From: Candidatus Melainabacteria bacterium
Lineage (GTDB): Bacteria; Cyanobacteriota; Vampirovibrionia; 2-02-FULL-35-15
NCBI GenBank assembly: GCA_016201905.1
Contig: JACQBQ010000042.1
Span: 1 to 47,890, forward strand
Length of the DNA stretch: 47,890 nt
Reading direction: 5' to 3'
The position numbers and the translations under genes were made by a program. Under the pieces are notes generated by a model. It was not told the DNA's origin. It was given only the letters and a program-made list of their open reading frames with translations, and ran no database searches. The first letter of the stretch is position 1. Each line of letters begins with the position of its first letter. Positions 15,617-24,271 of this stretch are shown here, one piece after another.

Positions 15617-16647
15617 AGCTTAAGGGAAAAATTACAAAAATCTTAGCTAATTTCTATTATGTACAGGATATGGAAAACAAAACATGGCAGTGCTTTTCTA
15701 GAAATAGACTGCTTAAGGAAGGAAAGCTCTTATTTGTAGGTGATGAAGTAGAGATAGAAATATCAAGTCCAAGCCAAGGAGTAATAGTTGATCTTTTAAA
15801 CAGAAAAAATAAAATTATTAAACCTCCTATAGCAAATATTGATCAGGTGCTGGTTGTATTTTCTACTTGTGAGCCTGATTTTGATTTTTACAATTTAGAT
15901 CGTTATCTCTCATATGTATCTTATGAGCTGCCTGATGAAAAGATAGCAGTCTGCATTAATAAGATCGATCTTAAAAAGCTTGATATTACTGAAAATTATA
16001 AAAACAGCGGCTTTCAGATTTTCTATGTTTCAGCTTTGACAAAAGAAGGACTGAATGATCTGTCATTAGAGCTTGTAAACAAAACTACAGTTCTAACAGG
16101 ACCATCTGGTGTAGGAAAATCGAGTTTAATAAAAGCACTTGCACCTGATGAGGATATAAAAATTGGATCTCTAAGCGCGATTAAACAAGGAAAACACATA
16201 ACAAGAAACGTACAATTAATATCCATTAAATATAATAATGAGCAAGGTTTTCTTGTGGATACGCCTGGGTTTACGCAGTTTAGCTTTGCAGCCTTAAATC
16301 CAAATAAACTGCTGGCTACATTTAAAGAACTGGACAGGTTAAGTTGTAGTTTTAACAATTGTCTTCACAATGGTGAAACAGGGTGTGTCTTAGAGGATTT
16401 GAATAAATTAAAATCAATACCTGAGTCAAGATTTGAAAGCTATATCAATATGCTGGAAGAATTAAAATCTGAGATTGCTTATGGCACGAAAGAAGAATCT
16501 AAAATTAAATCTACAGGGGGTAGGGACGAGGGGAAAGGAAAGAAAAGAAATATTCCTAAGATTGATCAGGAAACAAGATCAAAATCCAGAAAAAAGGAAA
16601 AGCAAGAACTTTTAAAATTGGAAACAGAAACTGAAAACTATGAATAA
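15613..16647 (+). CDS. rsgA: small-subunit ribosome biogenesis GTPase RsgA
   Basis: Circularly permuted GTPase that checks 30S subunit maturation, 344 aa. An N-terminal OB fold (residues 1-65) is followed by the permuted G domain: NKID (G4) near residue 116, GPSGVGKSSL (G1) near 162, DTPGFTQF (G3) near 215, and the zinc knuckle C-x4-C-x-H-x5-C in CSFNNCLHNGETGC near residue 250. The last 45 residues are a Lys/Arg/Glu-rich tail (GRDEGKGKKRNIPKID onward) beyond the usual end, perhaps rRNA-binding. It overlaps bioY by four bases. Confidence 0.95.
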   Translation: MKLKGKITKILANFYYVQDMENKTWQCFSRNRLLKEGKLLFVGDEVEIEISSPSQGVIVDLLNRKNKIIKPPIANIDQVLVVFSTCEPDFDFYNLDRYLSYVSYELPDEKIAVCINKIDLKKLDITENYKNSGFQIFYVSALTKEGLNDLSLELVNKTTVLTGPSGVGKSSLIKALAPDEDIKIGSLSAIKQGKHITRNVQLISIKYNNEQGFLVDTPGFTQFSFAALNPNKLLATFKELDRLSCSFNNCLHNGETGCVLEDLNKLKSIPESRFESYINMLEELKSEIAYGTKEESKIKSTGGRDEGKGKKRNIPKIDQETRSKSRKKEKQELLKLETETENYE

Positions 16648-16977
16648 GTTAAGGCTTTGAGACCAATCTACTAAAATTGTCAAGGTATGTAATTACAATC
16701 TAATCTTTGTCAAATAATAACTAAACGTAAAGCTCTTCAGGAACATTTTTAATTATATTCTTTAGCTATAAAAATCCTTTAAGCGGCCGTAATTCACGGT
16801 TTCAAGGCCAAATTGATTAACTAAGCTTGGATGTAAGACAACGTCTAAAAAATATACCTTAAATAAATACTTGCATTTTTTTTCTAGTGGTCCTAGCATA
16901 TCAAAGATAGGTCTGCTTTTAAAAGAAAAAGTAGAAAAAGTAAGGTTAAAAAGAAAAAAGAGGTTAATAAAAGAATT
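16648..16977. other. 330-base intergenic region before ftsZ, no gene seen
   Basis: A+T-rich sequence with no credible open frame with a ribosome binding site. A short inverted repeat around GGCCG...GGCC (about 16786-16811) and a weak promoter-like pair TTGCAT/TAGCAT near 16872-16900 are the only signals; the latter matches sigma-70 poorly. The ftsZ promoter presumably lies here. Confidence 0.5.
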
Positions 16978-18144
16978 ATGGAAGAACAAATTTTTGATTC
17001 GAATTCAAAACTAAATGTTTCATTTGCAAATATAAAAGTGTTTGGAGTTGGAGGAGCAGGATGTAATGCAATCAACAGAATGATTGAAGGCAACCTTACT
17101 AATGTAGAATTCTGGGCTGTAAACACTGATGCTCAGGCACTACAGTTTTGTTCTGCACCAAACAAAATTCAAATCGGAAGTAAACTAACAAAAGGCCTTG
17201 GTGCAGGTGGCAATCCTAGTATAGGTTTGAAGGCTGCAGAAGAAAGTCGTGATGAAATGGCAGCTGCTATTGAAGGTGCTGATATGGTGTTTATCACCAA
17301 TGGCATGGGTGGCGGAACCGGTACTGGGGCAGCTTCAATTGTTGCTGAGATTGCAAGAGATTTAGGTGCACTAACAGTTGGTGTTTGTACAAGGCCATTT
17401 ACATTTGAAGGGCGCCGAAGAATCAGTCAGGCTGAACAAGGCATTGAATCGTTAAAACAAAAAGTTGATGCTTTAATTACTATTCCAAATGACAAACTTC
17501 TTCAAGTTATAGAAAGAAGAACATCGGTACATGATGCATTTAAACAAGCAGATGATGTCCTGCTCCAAGGTGTTCAAGGCATATCAGACATAATTACAAT
17601 TCCTGGACTAATAAACGTTGACTTTGCAGATGTCAAAAACATTATGTCATTGGCAGGTTCAGCGCTTATGGGGATCGGAAGAGCAACAGGTGAAGGCAGA
17701 TCGACAGAAGCTGCCAGAAAAGCTATTGAAAGCCCGCTCTTAGAAACCACAATTAACGGTGCTTCAGGAATTATATTTAATGTTACTGGTGGTCCTGATC
17801 TGACACTGCATGAAGTTCACGAGGCAGCAGGATTAATCTATGAGCTTGCTCAGGATGATGCAAATATAATTATTGGGGCAGTCATTGATCCAAAATTCCA
17901 AAGCGAAGTCCAAATTACAGTTATTGCAACTGGATTTTCAATGCAAGCACAAGCTCTGGAAAAACAAAAAGCTCAATCAAAGGAATTTACTAAAGAATTC
18001 TTTGGAGCTGTAAATGGGGCAGTTCATGAAAAAGCTGAAGAAAAGGTCATTGATTCTAAACCAAAAATCATAGTAGATGATAAGGTGAGAAGAAAAGCTT
18101 CAGATATTCTGGATATTCCAGAGTTCCTAAGAGGCAGAAAATAA
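16978..18144 (+). CDS. ftsZ: cell division protein FtsZ
   Basis: Tubulin-like GTPase that forms the division ring, 388 aa. The N-terminal GTP-binding domain shows [23 protein letters not shown] and the tubulin signature [12 protein letters not shown] near residue 108. The T7 loop [11 protein letters not shown] is near 217, followed by the C-terminal domain. After a variable linker the protein ends in [13 protein letters not shown], the conserved peptide that binds FtsA/SepF-type anchors. No strong ribosome binding site is seen; AGAGG lies about 14 bases before the ATG. It is a single-gene unit ended by a strong palindromic terminator, with no ftsA or ftsQ beside it. Confidence 0.97.
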   Translation: MEEQIFDSNSKLNVSFANIKVFGVGGAGCNAINRMIEGNLTNVEFWAVNTDAQALQFCSAPNKIQIGSKLTKGLGAGGNPSIGLKAAEESRDEMAAAIEGADMVFITNGMGGGTGTGAASIVAEIARDLGALTVGVCTRPFTFEGRRRISQAEQGIESLKQKVDALITIPNDKLLQVIERRTSVHDAFKQADDVLLQGVQGISDIITIPGLINVDFADVKNIMSLAGSALMGIGRATGEGRSTEAARKAIESPLLETTINGASGIIFNVTGGPDLTLHEVHEAAGLIYELAQDDANIIIGAVIDPKFQSEVQITVIATGFSMQAQALEKQKAQSKEFTKEFFGAVNGAVHEKAEEKVIDSKPKIIVDDKVRRKASDILDIPEFLRGRK

Positions 18145-18188
18145 AATTTTCCTTGGTTTTCCTATCAGGGTTGATTGGGGAGAGATGT

Positions 18189-18220
18189 AAAAGCGGGTTT
18201 TAAAACCCGCTTTTGCTTTA
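18189..18220. terminator. bidirectional terminator between ftsZ and the ORF6N fragment
   Basis: A 26-base perfect palindrome (18189-18214; arm AAAAGCGGGTTTT) followed by TGCTTTAG on the plus strand and by a weaker run on the minus strand. It lies 45 bases after the ftsZ stop and 37 bases before the end of the convergent small gene. Confidence 0.85.
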
Positions 18221-18251
18221 GTCTTACCAGTTAGTTTGAAATCCAAACCTC

Positions 18252-18488
18252 TTAATGTTGTCCACGTTTTAAGGTCGCAATTTGCAACCTTAAAGAAATT
18301 GCTTCTTCTTGTGTTAATTGGAACATAAAGTCCTCTGGAAAGCGGTCTAAATTTCTTTTTACTTGTTCATTAAGTCTGTATGTTGGTACTCCATAAAGTT
18401 CAGCTAAATCTTTATCTAACATTACTTTCTTTCCTCTTACGAGAAAGATCTTCTTTTCTATTTTTTCTTCTGCAGTTAAACTTGACAT
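18252..18488 (-). pseudogene. ORF6N-domain protein, C-terminally truncated
   Basis: The 78-aa product matches the N-terminal part of ORF6N (KilA-N related) DNA-binding proteins: KKIFLVRGKKVMLDKDLAEL, then YGVPTYRLNEQVKRNLDRFP and EDFMFQLTQEE. It stops right after ATLKRGQH, where family members normally continue with a conserved YLPYAFTEQG block. No continuation is found downstream in any minus-strand frame before the terminator. It looks like a broken copy of a phage- or mobile-element-type gene. A short but functional DNA-binding protein cannot be excluded, since the start and reading frame are intact. Confidence 0.7.
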
Positions 18489-18525
18489 GAGGATTTTAAT
18501 TTAATCATAGTGCAAATTGTGATAC

Positions 18526-18542
18526 TGTAACCGTGGGTTACA
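18526..18542. promoter_or_regulatory. palindromic site TGTAACC-gtg-GGTTACA
   Basis: Seven-base perfect arms with a 3-base spacer, 38 bases upstream of the ORF6N fragment and 137 bases upstream of bioD. The half sites look a little like biotin-operator half sites, but the spacing is far too short for BirA. It is a candidate operator for an unknown repressor. Confidence 0.4.
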
Positions 18543-18678
18543 TTGATCATCTAAAGGAAGAAAAATTTTTAAAAAGTTTACATTATCAGACAGCTTCCTG
18601 TGAAAGGTTAAGATTTATCAGGTGGGAAACATCGCTAACTAGTCCTCTATTTCATGACTAAAAGCTATACTTTAAATT

Positions 18679-19389
18679 ATGATTTTTGAACAAAAAACAA
18701 TTTTTATAACTGGCACAGATACCGGTGTAGGTAAAAGTATTTTTACAGCCATGCTTGCTCTTTTTTATTTGGTAGGTGGGAAGAAGATAGCAATTTCAAA
18801 ACCAGTTCAAACAGGCTCTCCTAAAGATACAGACTTTTTAACTTCTCTTACCGGTAATAAGATTCCAGTGTTTAACACTTATAGCTTTTCTCTTGGAGCT
18901 GCACCATCTCTTAGCAGTAAGATTGAAAATGAGATTATTGAAAAAAATAAAATAATTGCTGACATTAGAAAACTGGAAAATGAGTTTGATGTTGTAATCG
19001 TTGAAGGGATTGGAGGAATTGCAGTTCCTATAACGGATAGCGTCAGCCCTTGCAATGACACATATTTGGTGGCTGATCTAATTAAAGACCTAAACTATCC
19101 GATAGTAATAGTTGCTCGTCCAACACTTGGCACAATTAACCACACTGTTTTAACGATGGAATTTGCTAAGCAGAAAAATCTCAATGTCCTGGGATTTGTT
19201 ATTTCTGGATATGATGAGAAAATAAATGATCCTGTCATAAAAACTGCACCAGATATTATTTCTGAAATTACAGGACTTAAGTGTTTAATGAAAATACCAG
19301 TTATTAAAAAGGTGAATTATGAATCAATACTAGCTGTTGCTAATGGCTCGTTTTCTTCAAATGCACCTAATTGTCTTGCAAATGTGTAG
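18679..19389 (+). CDS. bioD: ATP-dependent dethiobiotin synthetase
   Basis: Forms the ureido ring of dethiobiotin from 7,8-diaminopelargonate, CO2 and ATP; 236 aa. The P-loop FITGTDTGVGKSIFTA lies at 8-23, the catalytic Lys region ISKPVQTG near 38, and VVIVEGIGGIAVPI near residue 112. No ribosome binding site is present. A TATACT -10-like box ends only seven bases before the ATG, so the transcript may be leaderless. No other bio synthesis genes adjoin, though bioY is 3 kb upstream. The last 73 bases overlap, tail to tail, the coding end of the ureohydrolase gene on the other strand; the VANGSFSSNAPNCLANV end lies in that overlap. Confidence 0.93.
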   Translation: MIFEQKTIFITGTDTGVGKSIFTAMLALFYLVGGKKIAISKPVQTGSPKDTDFLTSLTGNKIPVFNTYSFSLGAAPSLSSKIENEIIEKNKIIADIRKLENEFDVVIVEGIGGIAVPITDSVSPCNDTYLVADLIKDLNYPIVIVARPTLGTINHTVLTMEFAKQKNLNVLGFVISGYDEKINDPVIKTAPDIISEITGLKCLMKIPVIKKVNYESILAVANGSFSSNAPNCLANV

Positions 19390-20246
19390 CCAATTATTTT
19401 GTAAATTAGTTTTGCAGCCAAAAAGTCAGGTGCTTGTAGTCCTTGAATTGGGGTAAACTCAACAAAATCCATCCCTACAATTTCTTTAAATGCACAAATA
19501 TTTTTTATAATATCCATTGTTTGCTCAAAGCTCAAGCCACCGGGTTCTGGTGTTACACAGGATGGCATAATGCCTGAATCAAGTACATTAAAGTTAAAAC
19601 TTACATAGACGTTCTTTCCAAGATTGGAAATAATATCTGGCATTTTCCATTGGTTCTTATCCCGCGCAAAAAAGAATTCAATATTTGGATTGGTATTTTC
19701 AATCCATGCTACTTCTTCTTTTGAAATTGATCGTGCTCCAAGCTGAACAATTTTCAGATCTGGCATTGTTTCGTAAATTTGTCTTAGAGTACAGCTATGA
19801 TTAAACTTATTATTTTGGAAACTTGATTTTAAATTAGCATGAGCATCAAAATATAAAATTGAAACATCTGGATATAGATCATATATTGCCTTTATTGAAC
19901 CATATGATATGGAGTGTTCACCTCCAATTACAATAGGCAGGCAGCCATTTATAACAGTACTCCTGATAGTTTCTTCAACTTCACTAAATGGTTGGGTTGT
20001 CTTGTTGTTTACAAATTCACAGTTAATAAAACTTGAAGTATTAATTCCAATTTTATTTACATCTGTCCAGAGTTCATCGTCAAATTTTTCTAGGTGAGTA
20101 CTTGCGTTTAAAATTGCTTGTGGTCCGTTTTTTGTACCTTTACAGTATGAAGTTGTATATTCGTAAGGTGTTGGAATAATTAAAACTTTTGGGTCTTCTC
20201 CCTGGCTAAAATTCCCAAAAAAGTTAGTTTCTACTATTGTGCCCAT
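19317..20246 (-). CDS. ureohydrolase (agmatinase/arginase family) with altered metal site
   Basis: Agmatinase-like fold of 309 aa, probably descended from SpeB. Conserved parts are seen: PTPYEYTTSYCKGTKNGP, VIGGEHSISYG with His111, YFDAHANLKSS and FVEFTPIQG. Three of the six metal ligands expected for the family are changed: DAHxD reads D134-A-H136-A-N138, and SFDxDxxDP reads S-F-N218-F-N220-V-L-D-S. Asn at these positions should weaken or abolish binding of the two Mn ions, so hydrolysis of agmatine is doubtful. It may be a pseudoenzyme, or bind one metal and act on something else. The frame is intact and the rest is well conserved, so it is not decaying as a whole. It overlaps bioD at its 3' end. 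Confidence 0.85.
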   Translation of the reverse strand: MGTIVETNFFGNFSQGEDPKVLIIPTPYEYTTSYCKGTKNGPQAILNASTHLEKFDDELWTDVNKIGINTSSFINCEFVNNKTTQPFSEVEETIRSTVINGCLPIVIGGEHSISYGSIKAIYDLYPDVSILYFDAHANLKSSFQNNKFNHSCTLRQIYETMPDLKIVQLGARSISKEEVAWIENTNPNIEFFFARDKNQWKMPDIISNLGKNVYVSFNFNVLDSGIMPSCVTPEPGGLSFEQTMDIIKNICAFKEIVGMDFVEFTPIQGLQAPDFLAAKLIYKIIGYTFARQLGAFEENEPLATASIDS

Positions 20247-20336
20247 GATTGTATTAGTTTAGCAAGATTTTGCATAATTAGAAAGTAGGGCACAGGTCAT
20301 GAGTCCCTTTATAATATCTATAATAAGGAGACAGTA

Positions 20337-20648
20337 ATGATATTGAAAGAACTGAGGATTGTACCAACTAAGGGAAAAACGAAACAAGACCTTGAAAGAG
20401 AATTAATTGAAGAAGGTTTTAGTTGTTATTCTTGGTCTGATTCACCCGGGGCTTATTACCCACCGCATAACCATGCTCACGATGAATGCATTTGTGTAAT
20501 AAGTGGGAAAATGTCATTTATTATAGATAATAAAGAGTATGAGCTTGAATCAGGTAAAAAACTATATTTGCCAGCTGGTACTGTCCATGAATCTAAAAAC
20601 AAGTTTAGTGAGAAAGTAGTTTATCTGATTGGTGAAATGAGTTCATAA
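20337..20648 (+). CDS. small cupin-fold protein
   Basis: Single-domain cupin of 103 aa. Motif 1 is PPHNHAHDECICVISGKMSF, with the His pair and Glu ligands, and motif 2 is KLYLPAGTVHES with the last His, so a divalent metal site is likely. Such small cupins bind or sense metabolites or metals; no substrate can be given. AAGGAGA eight bases before the ATG is a good ribosome binding site. recG starts four bases after its stop, so they form one transcript. Confidence 0.85.
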   Translation: MILKELRIVPTKGKTKQDLERELIEEGFSCYSWSDSPGAYYPPHNHAHDECICVISGKMSFIIDNKEYELESGKKLYLPAGTVHESKNKFSEKVVYLIGEMSS

Positions 20649-20652
20649 AAAA

Positions 20653-23106
20653 ATGAGTAAAGTCATCAATGAAAAACTTAAAACAATTCAAGATGCAATT
20701 AATTATGAAATTGATCAGCACTATGTGAATGCAAAAGGTAAGAAAACCACGTTTTCAAATTTCATTATTCAAAACACAAAATCACTTTCATATGAAATAA
20801 ATGATAAAAATCAGCTTAAACAATTAATTAATTTATTTTATGGATACCCTTCTCAGGATATAAATGCAAGAATTGATACTATTCACAGAGCACAACAAAT
20901 TCTAAAGGATATATCTGACAAAAATAAAAAATCAGCTTTTGATAAGCCAAATGAAGAGGTTTTTAAAATAAAAAACATATTTGAAAAAGATTTAAGAAAG
21001 GTTGATGTTAAATATGTTAAAGGTGTTGGACCGAGAATCTCTCAAATATTAAATAAAATGGGAATATTCTCAGTGTACAACCTCATTTGTTATTATCCGC
21101 GAGCTTACATTGATTATCAAAATCAAAAACCAATTAGAGAGCTGAAGATCAATGAAGAAGTAACAGTAGTTGGAACGATTAAAGGGATTAGAACTTATAG
21201 CCTTCCTAAAAGAAAAGGGCTTACTATTTTTACAATTATTATTCAGGATAATACAGGAAAAATTTCTGTTACGAAATTTATTGGTGGCAAATTTGGCAGA
21301 GTAATACAAGAGCAGTATAAAAAACAATATCCAGTTGGTGCAAAAGTTTTGTGTTCTGGTACTGTTTCATATGATAAATTTTCAAGATCATTTTCTCTGC
21401 AGAATGCAGCAATTGAAATAATTGATCAGGTTTCTTCTGATGAAGAGCCTCAAGCTGAGCATGGCTTGTTAAATGTAGCAAGAATTGTACCTGTCTATCC
21501 ACTGACAGAAGGTATTTCATTGGAGTTTATAAGAAAGATTATTTCAAATGCATTTAAGGTGTATGGTGATTTGGTTCATGAAACTCTTCCGAAAATTCTT
21601 TTGAAAGAAGAAAAACTGCTAGATTTGAAAACGAGCTTGTTTCAAATTCATTTTCCGGATAGCCAGGAATTATGTGATCTTTCAAGAACAAGAATTGTAT
21701 TCGAAGAATTTTTTCTTATGCAACTGCAACTTGCTTATAGGCGTCACATGATTGAAAAAAACAGATCTGGTCTATGTTTGAAAGAAACAAATGAAATACT
21801 GGTGAAAAAGCTGATTGAATCATTGCCTTTTGAATTAACTAGTGCACAAAAAAGAGTTTATGAAGAAATTAAAAGAGACTTAATGAATGATAAGCCAATG
21901 CACAGGCTTCTTCAGGGAGATGTTGGAAGTGGAAAAACAATAGTAGCTTTAATGACGCTTTTGTTTGCAATTGAAAATGGGTTTCAGGCAGCCATCATGG
22001 CTCCGACAGAAATCCTTGTTCAGCAGCATGCAAGGAAGTTTCAGGAGTATCTTAATCCTCTAAATATTCAAGTTGCAATGCTAACAGGTAGTACACCAAA
22101 TAAAATAAAAAAAGAGATTTATGGTGGTCTGGCAAATGGGCAAATAAAAATAGTGGTTGGTACTCATGCTTTAATTCAGGATGAAGTACAATTTTCAAAT
22201 CTTGGTCTTGTGATAATAGATGAACAACACAGATTTGGTGTTAAGCAGAGAGATGCCCTTTTAAATAAAGGAAAAAATGTTGAAAGACTCTTTATGACTG
22301 CAACGCCAATTCCACGAACGTTAGCTTTGGCAATTCATGGAGATCTGGAGTTGTCTGAAATTGATGAATTACCCAAAGGCCGTATCCCGATTAAAACATC
22401 AATAGTTCAATCCTGGCAAAGACCTAAAGCATATGATCTTATTCGAGGAGAAGTTGCTAAAGGCAGGCAGGTATATATTGTCTTTCCATTGATTGAGGAG
22501 TCAGAGGCGCTTTCTGCAAAAGCAGCAACTATTGAATATGAGGAATTGTCAAAATCTGTCTTCAAAGATTTAAAACTTGGTCTTATGCATGGTGAACTAG
22601 CCTCTCATGAAAAAGAGGAAGTGATGAGAGCATTTGTAAGTGGAGAGATTAATATTTTGGTTACTACAACAGTAATAGAAGTCGGTGTTGATGTGCAAAA
22701 TGCTACTGTAATGATGATTGAAAATGCTGAGCGCTTTGGACTCTCACAATTACACCAATTACGCGGAAGGGTTGGTAGAGGAGGAGAGCAAGCATATTGT
22801 TTATTAGCTCCACAGAATTATTCAGAAGATGCATTGAAAAGATTAGAAATAATGACAAAAACCAATAATGGATTTATTATTTCTCAGGAGGATTTAAAAA
22901 TCAGGGGTCCAGGTGAATTCTTAGGCACAAGACAAAGTGGGCTGCCAGACTTACTTCTTGCAGATCTTGTTAACGATGCACCGGTTTTAGAGTTAGCGAG
23001 AAAGAAAGCGATTCAAATAATAAAAGGAGATCCTGAACTAGTTAATTATCCAGAGTTAAGAAAATTAGTCGCTGAAAAACAAGAAACATATATACAGGCA
23101 GGTTAA
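20653..23106 (+). CDS. recG: ATP-dependent DNA helicase RecG
   Basis: Helicase that reverses stalled replication forks and branch-migrates Holliday junctions, 817 aa. About 110 extra N-terminal residues precede the wedge domain (VKGVGPRISQILNKMGIFSV), as I recall from cyanobacterial RecG. The helicase core shows Walker A LLQGDVGSGKTIVAL near residue 415, the DEQH box IIDEQHRFGVKQR, motif III FMTATPIPRTLAL, and motif VI QLRGRVGRGGEQAYC. The C-terminal TRG region (GEFLGTRQSGLPDLL) is intact. Confidence 0.97.
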   Translation: MSKVINEKLKTIQDAINYEIDQHYVNAKGKKTTFSNFIIQNTKSLSYEINDKNQLKQLINLFYGYPSQDINARIDTIHRAQQILKDISDKNKKSAFDKPNEEVFKIKNIFEKDLRKVDVKYVKGVGPRISQILNKMGIFSVYNLICYYPRAYIDYQNQKPIRELKINEEVTVVGTIKGIRTYSLPKRKGLTIFTIIIQDNTGKISVTKFIGGKFGRVIQEQYKKQYPVGAKVLCSGTVSYDKFSRSFSLQNAAIEIIDQVSSDEEPQAEHGLLNVARIVPVYPLTEGISLEFIRKIISNAFKVYGDLVHETLPKILLKEEKLLDLKTSLFQIHFPDSQELCDLSRTRIVFEEFFLMQLQLAYRRHMIEKNRSGLCLKETNEILVKKLIESLPFELTSAQKRVYEEIKRDLMNDKPMHRLLQGDVGSGKTIVALMTLLFAIENGFQAAIMAPTEILVQQHARKFQEYLNPLNIQVAMLTGSTPNKIKKEIYGGLANGQIKIVVGTHALIQDEVQFSNLGLVIIDEQHRFGVKQRDALLNKGKNVERLFMTATPIPRTLALAIHGDLELSEIDELPKGRIPIKTSIVQSWQRPKAYDLIRGEVAKGRQVYIVFPLIEESEALSAKAATIEYEELSKSVFKDLKLGLMHGELASHEKEEVMRAFVSGEINILVTTTVIEVGVDVQNATVMMIENAERFGLSQLHQLRGRVGRGGEQAYCLLAPQNYSEDALKRLEIMTKTNNGFIISQEDLKIRGPGEFLGTRQSGLPDLLLADLVNDAPVLELARKKAIQIIKGDPELVNYPELRKLVAEKQETYIQAG

Positions 23107-23199
23107 TGCTTTAATATTGGGAATAAAAGATCTATACATTTGTTCACCTTTTTGATTATGATCCGTCTATTCTAAAGAATTCGAGATTAGAGAAAAGAA

Positions 23200-24162
23200 A
23201 TGCCAGAGACCAGAGAAACATTTGAACTTCTAAAAAATTATGTAGATCAACTTCCTATTGGTCTTGTACTTTTTGATTCTAAAAAAAGTATTATTTCTTG
23301 GAATAAGTATGCCATCAATATTTTAGAGATTAAAGAAGAAGATTTTAAGAAAAACGATTTAGGTCTATTAAAAAGTCAAATTAGTGAAGTGTTAAGTAGT
23401 GATAAAAGTTTTGACAAAGAGCTAATCGGACTATCTAAGCCTTTAAAGGCAAGAAAAGTGCTTGCAGAAGATAAAAACATTATTTTAATTATTTCTGAAG
23501 CCCATCAAGAAGCCATTGGTGAGATGAGCCATGAATTACGTCGCCCGATTACAAACATTAAAACGCTTACGGAAAGCCTTCTTCTTGGAGCAAAAAATGA
23601 TCCAGAGACTGCACGCAAATTTCTCGAACAAGTAAATAATGAAGTAGATAGATTGACCAGATTAATTAATGAGCTTATAAACTTAAGTAAGATTAGATCA
23701 GGAAAATTATCCCAGGAAAAAAAGAAGATAAGTCTAAAATTAAAGGTTGATGAAGCCATTAAACTTCTTCAGGGTATTGCAGATAAAAATAAAATAAAAA
23801 TTGTTAATGAAGTACCTGAGCAGTATCAAATTTTTGCTGATAGTGAACAGATTGATCATGTCATCCAAAACTTAATTGAGAATGCACTTAAATATAGTCC
23901 AGAAGGATCTATCGTAAATATAAAACCCGGCCCAGTTCCTGGAAGCTTTCAGGTTGATGATACAGGTATAGGAATCTCAGATAGCGAGGTGCCAAAAATC
24001 TTTGATAGATTTTATAGGGTTGACCGCACAAGAGCTAAAGGAAGTTCAGGTTTAGGGTTGTCCATTGTTAAGAATGTTGTTGACCTTCATGGTGGTAGGA
24101 TTGAGGTTAAATCTAAGCAGGGAAATGGCTCTAGTTTTATTATCTACCTGCCGATTGACTAA
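23200..24162 (+). CDS. soluble PAS-domain sensor histidine kinase
   Basis: Histidine kinase of 320 aa without membrane segments. Residues 10-60 form a PAS-like domain (LPIGLVLFDSKKSIISWNKY). The HisKA helix has the phosphorylated His at about residue 110 in GEMSHELRRPITNI. The ATPase domain shows the N box LIENALKYSPEG, G1 DDTGIGISDSE, F box FDRFYRVDR and G2 GSSGLGLSIVKN. It would phosphorylate the OmpR-type regulator encoded 110 bases downstream. The PAS domain points to an internal signal such as redox state or a small molecule. It could be related to the Hik33/NblS or PhoR line, but lacks their membrane part. Confidence 0.93.
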   Translation: MPETRETFELLKNYVDQLPIGLVLFDSKKSIISWNKYAINILEIKEEDFKKNDLGLLKSQISEVLSSDKSFDKELIGLSKPLKARKVLAEDKNIILIISEAHQEAIGEMSHELRRPITNIKTLTESLLLGAKNDPETARKFLEQVNNEVDRLTRLINELINLSKIRSGKLSQEKKKISLKLKVDEAIKLLQGIADKNKIKIVNEVPEQYQIFADSEQIDHVIQNLIENALKYSPEGSIVNIKPGPVPGSFQVDDTGIGISDSEVPKIFDRFYRVDRTRAKGSSGLGLSIVKNVVDLHGGRIEVKSKQGNGSSFIIYLPID

Positions 24163-24271
24163 GCAGGTATTAAGGAATACGATTAAGGTAGGTTTATCTT
24201 AACCTAGATTATGGTAAGTTAATCTTATAAAGACTTTTCTTAAATAGTTTTTAAAGAGAGGAAAGAAAAGA

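Noticed and set aside
18526-18542. BirA biotin operator
   Set aside because: The arms are similar to operator half sites but the spacer is 3 bases instead of about 14-16.
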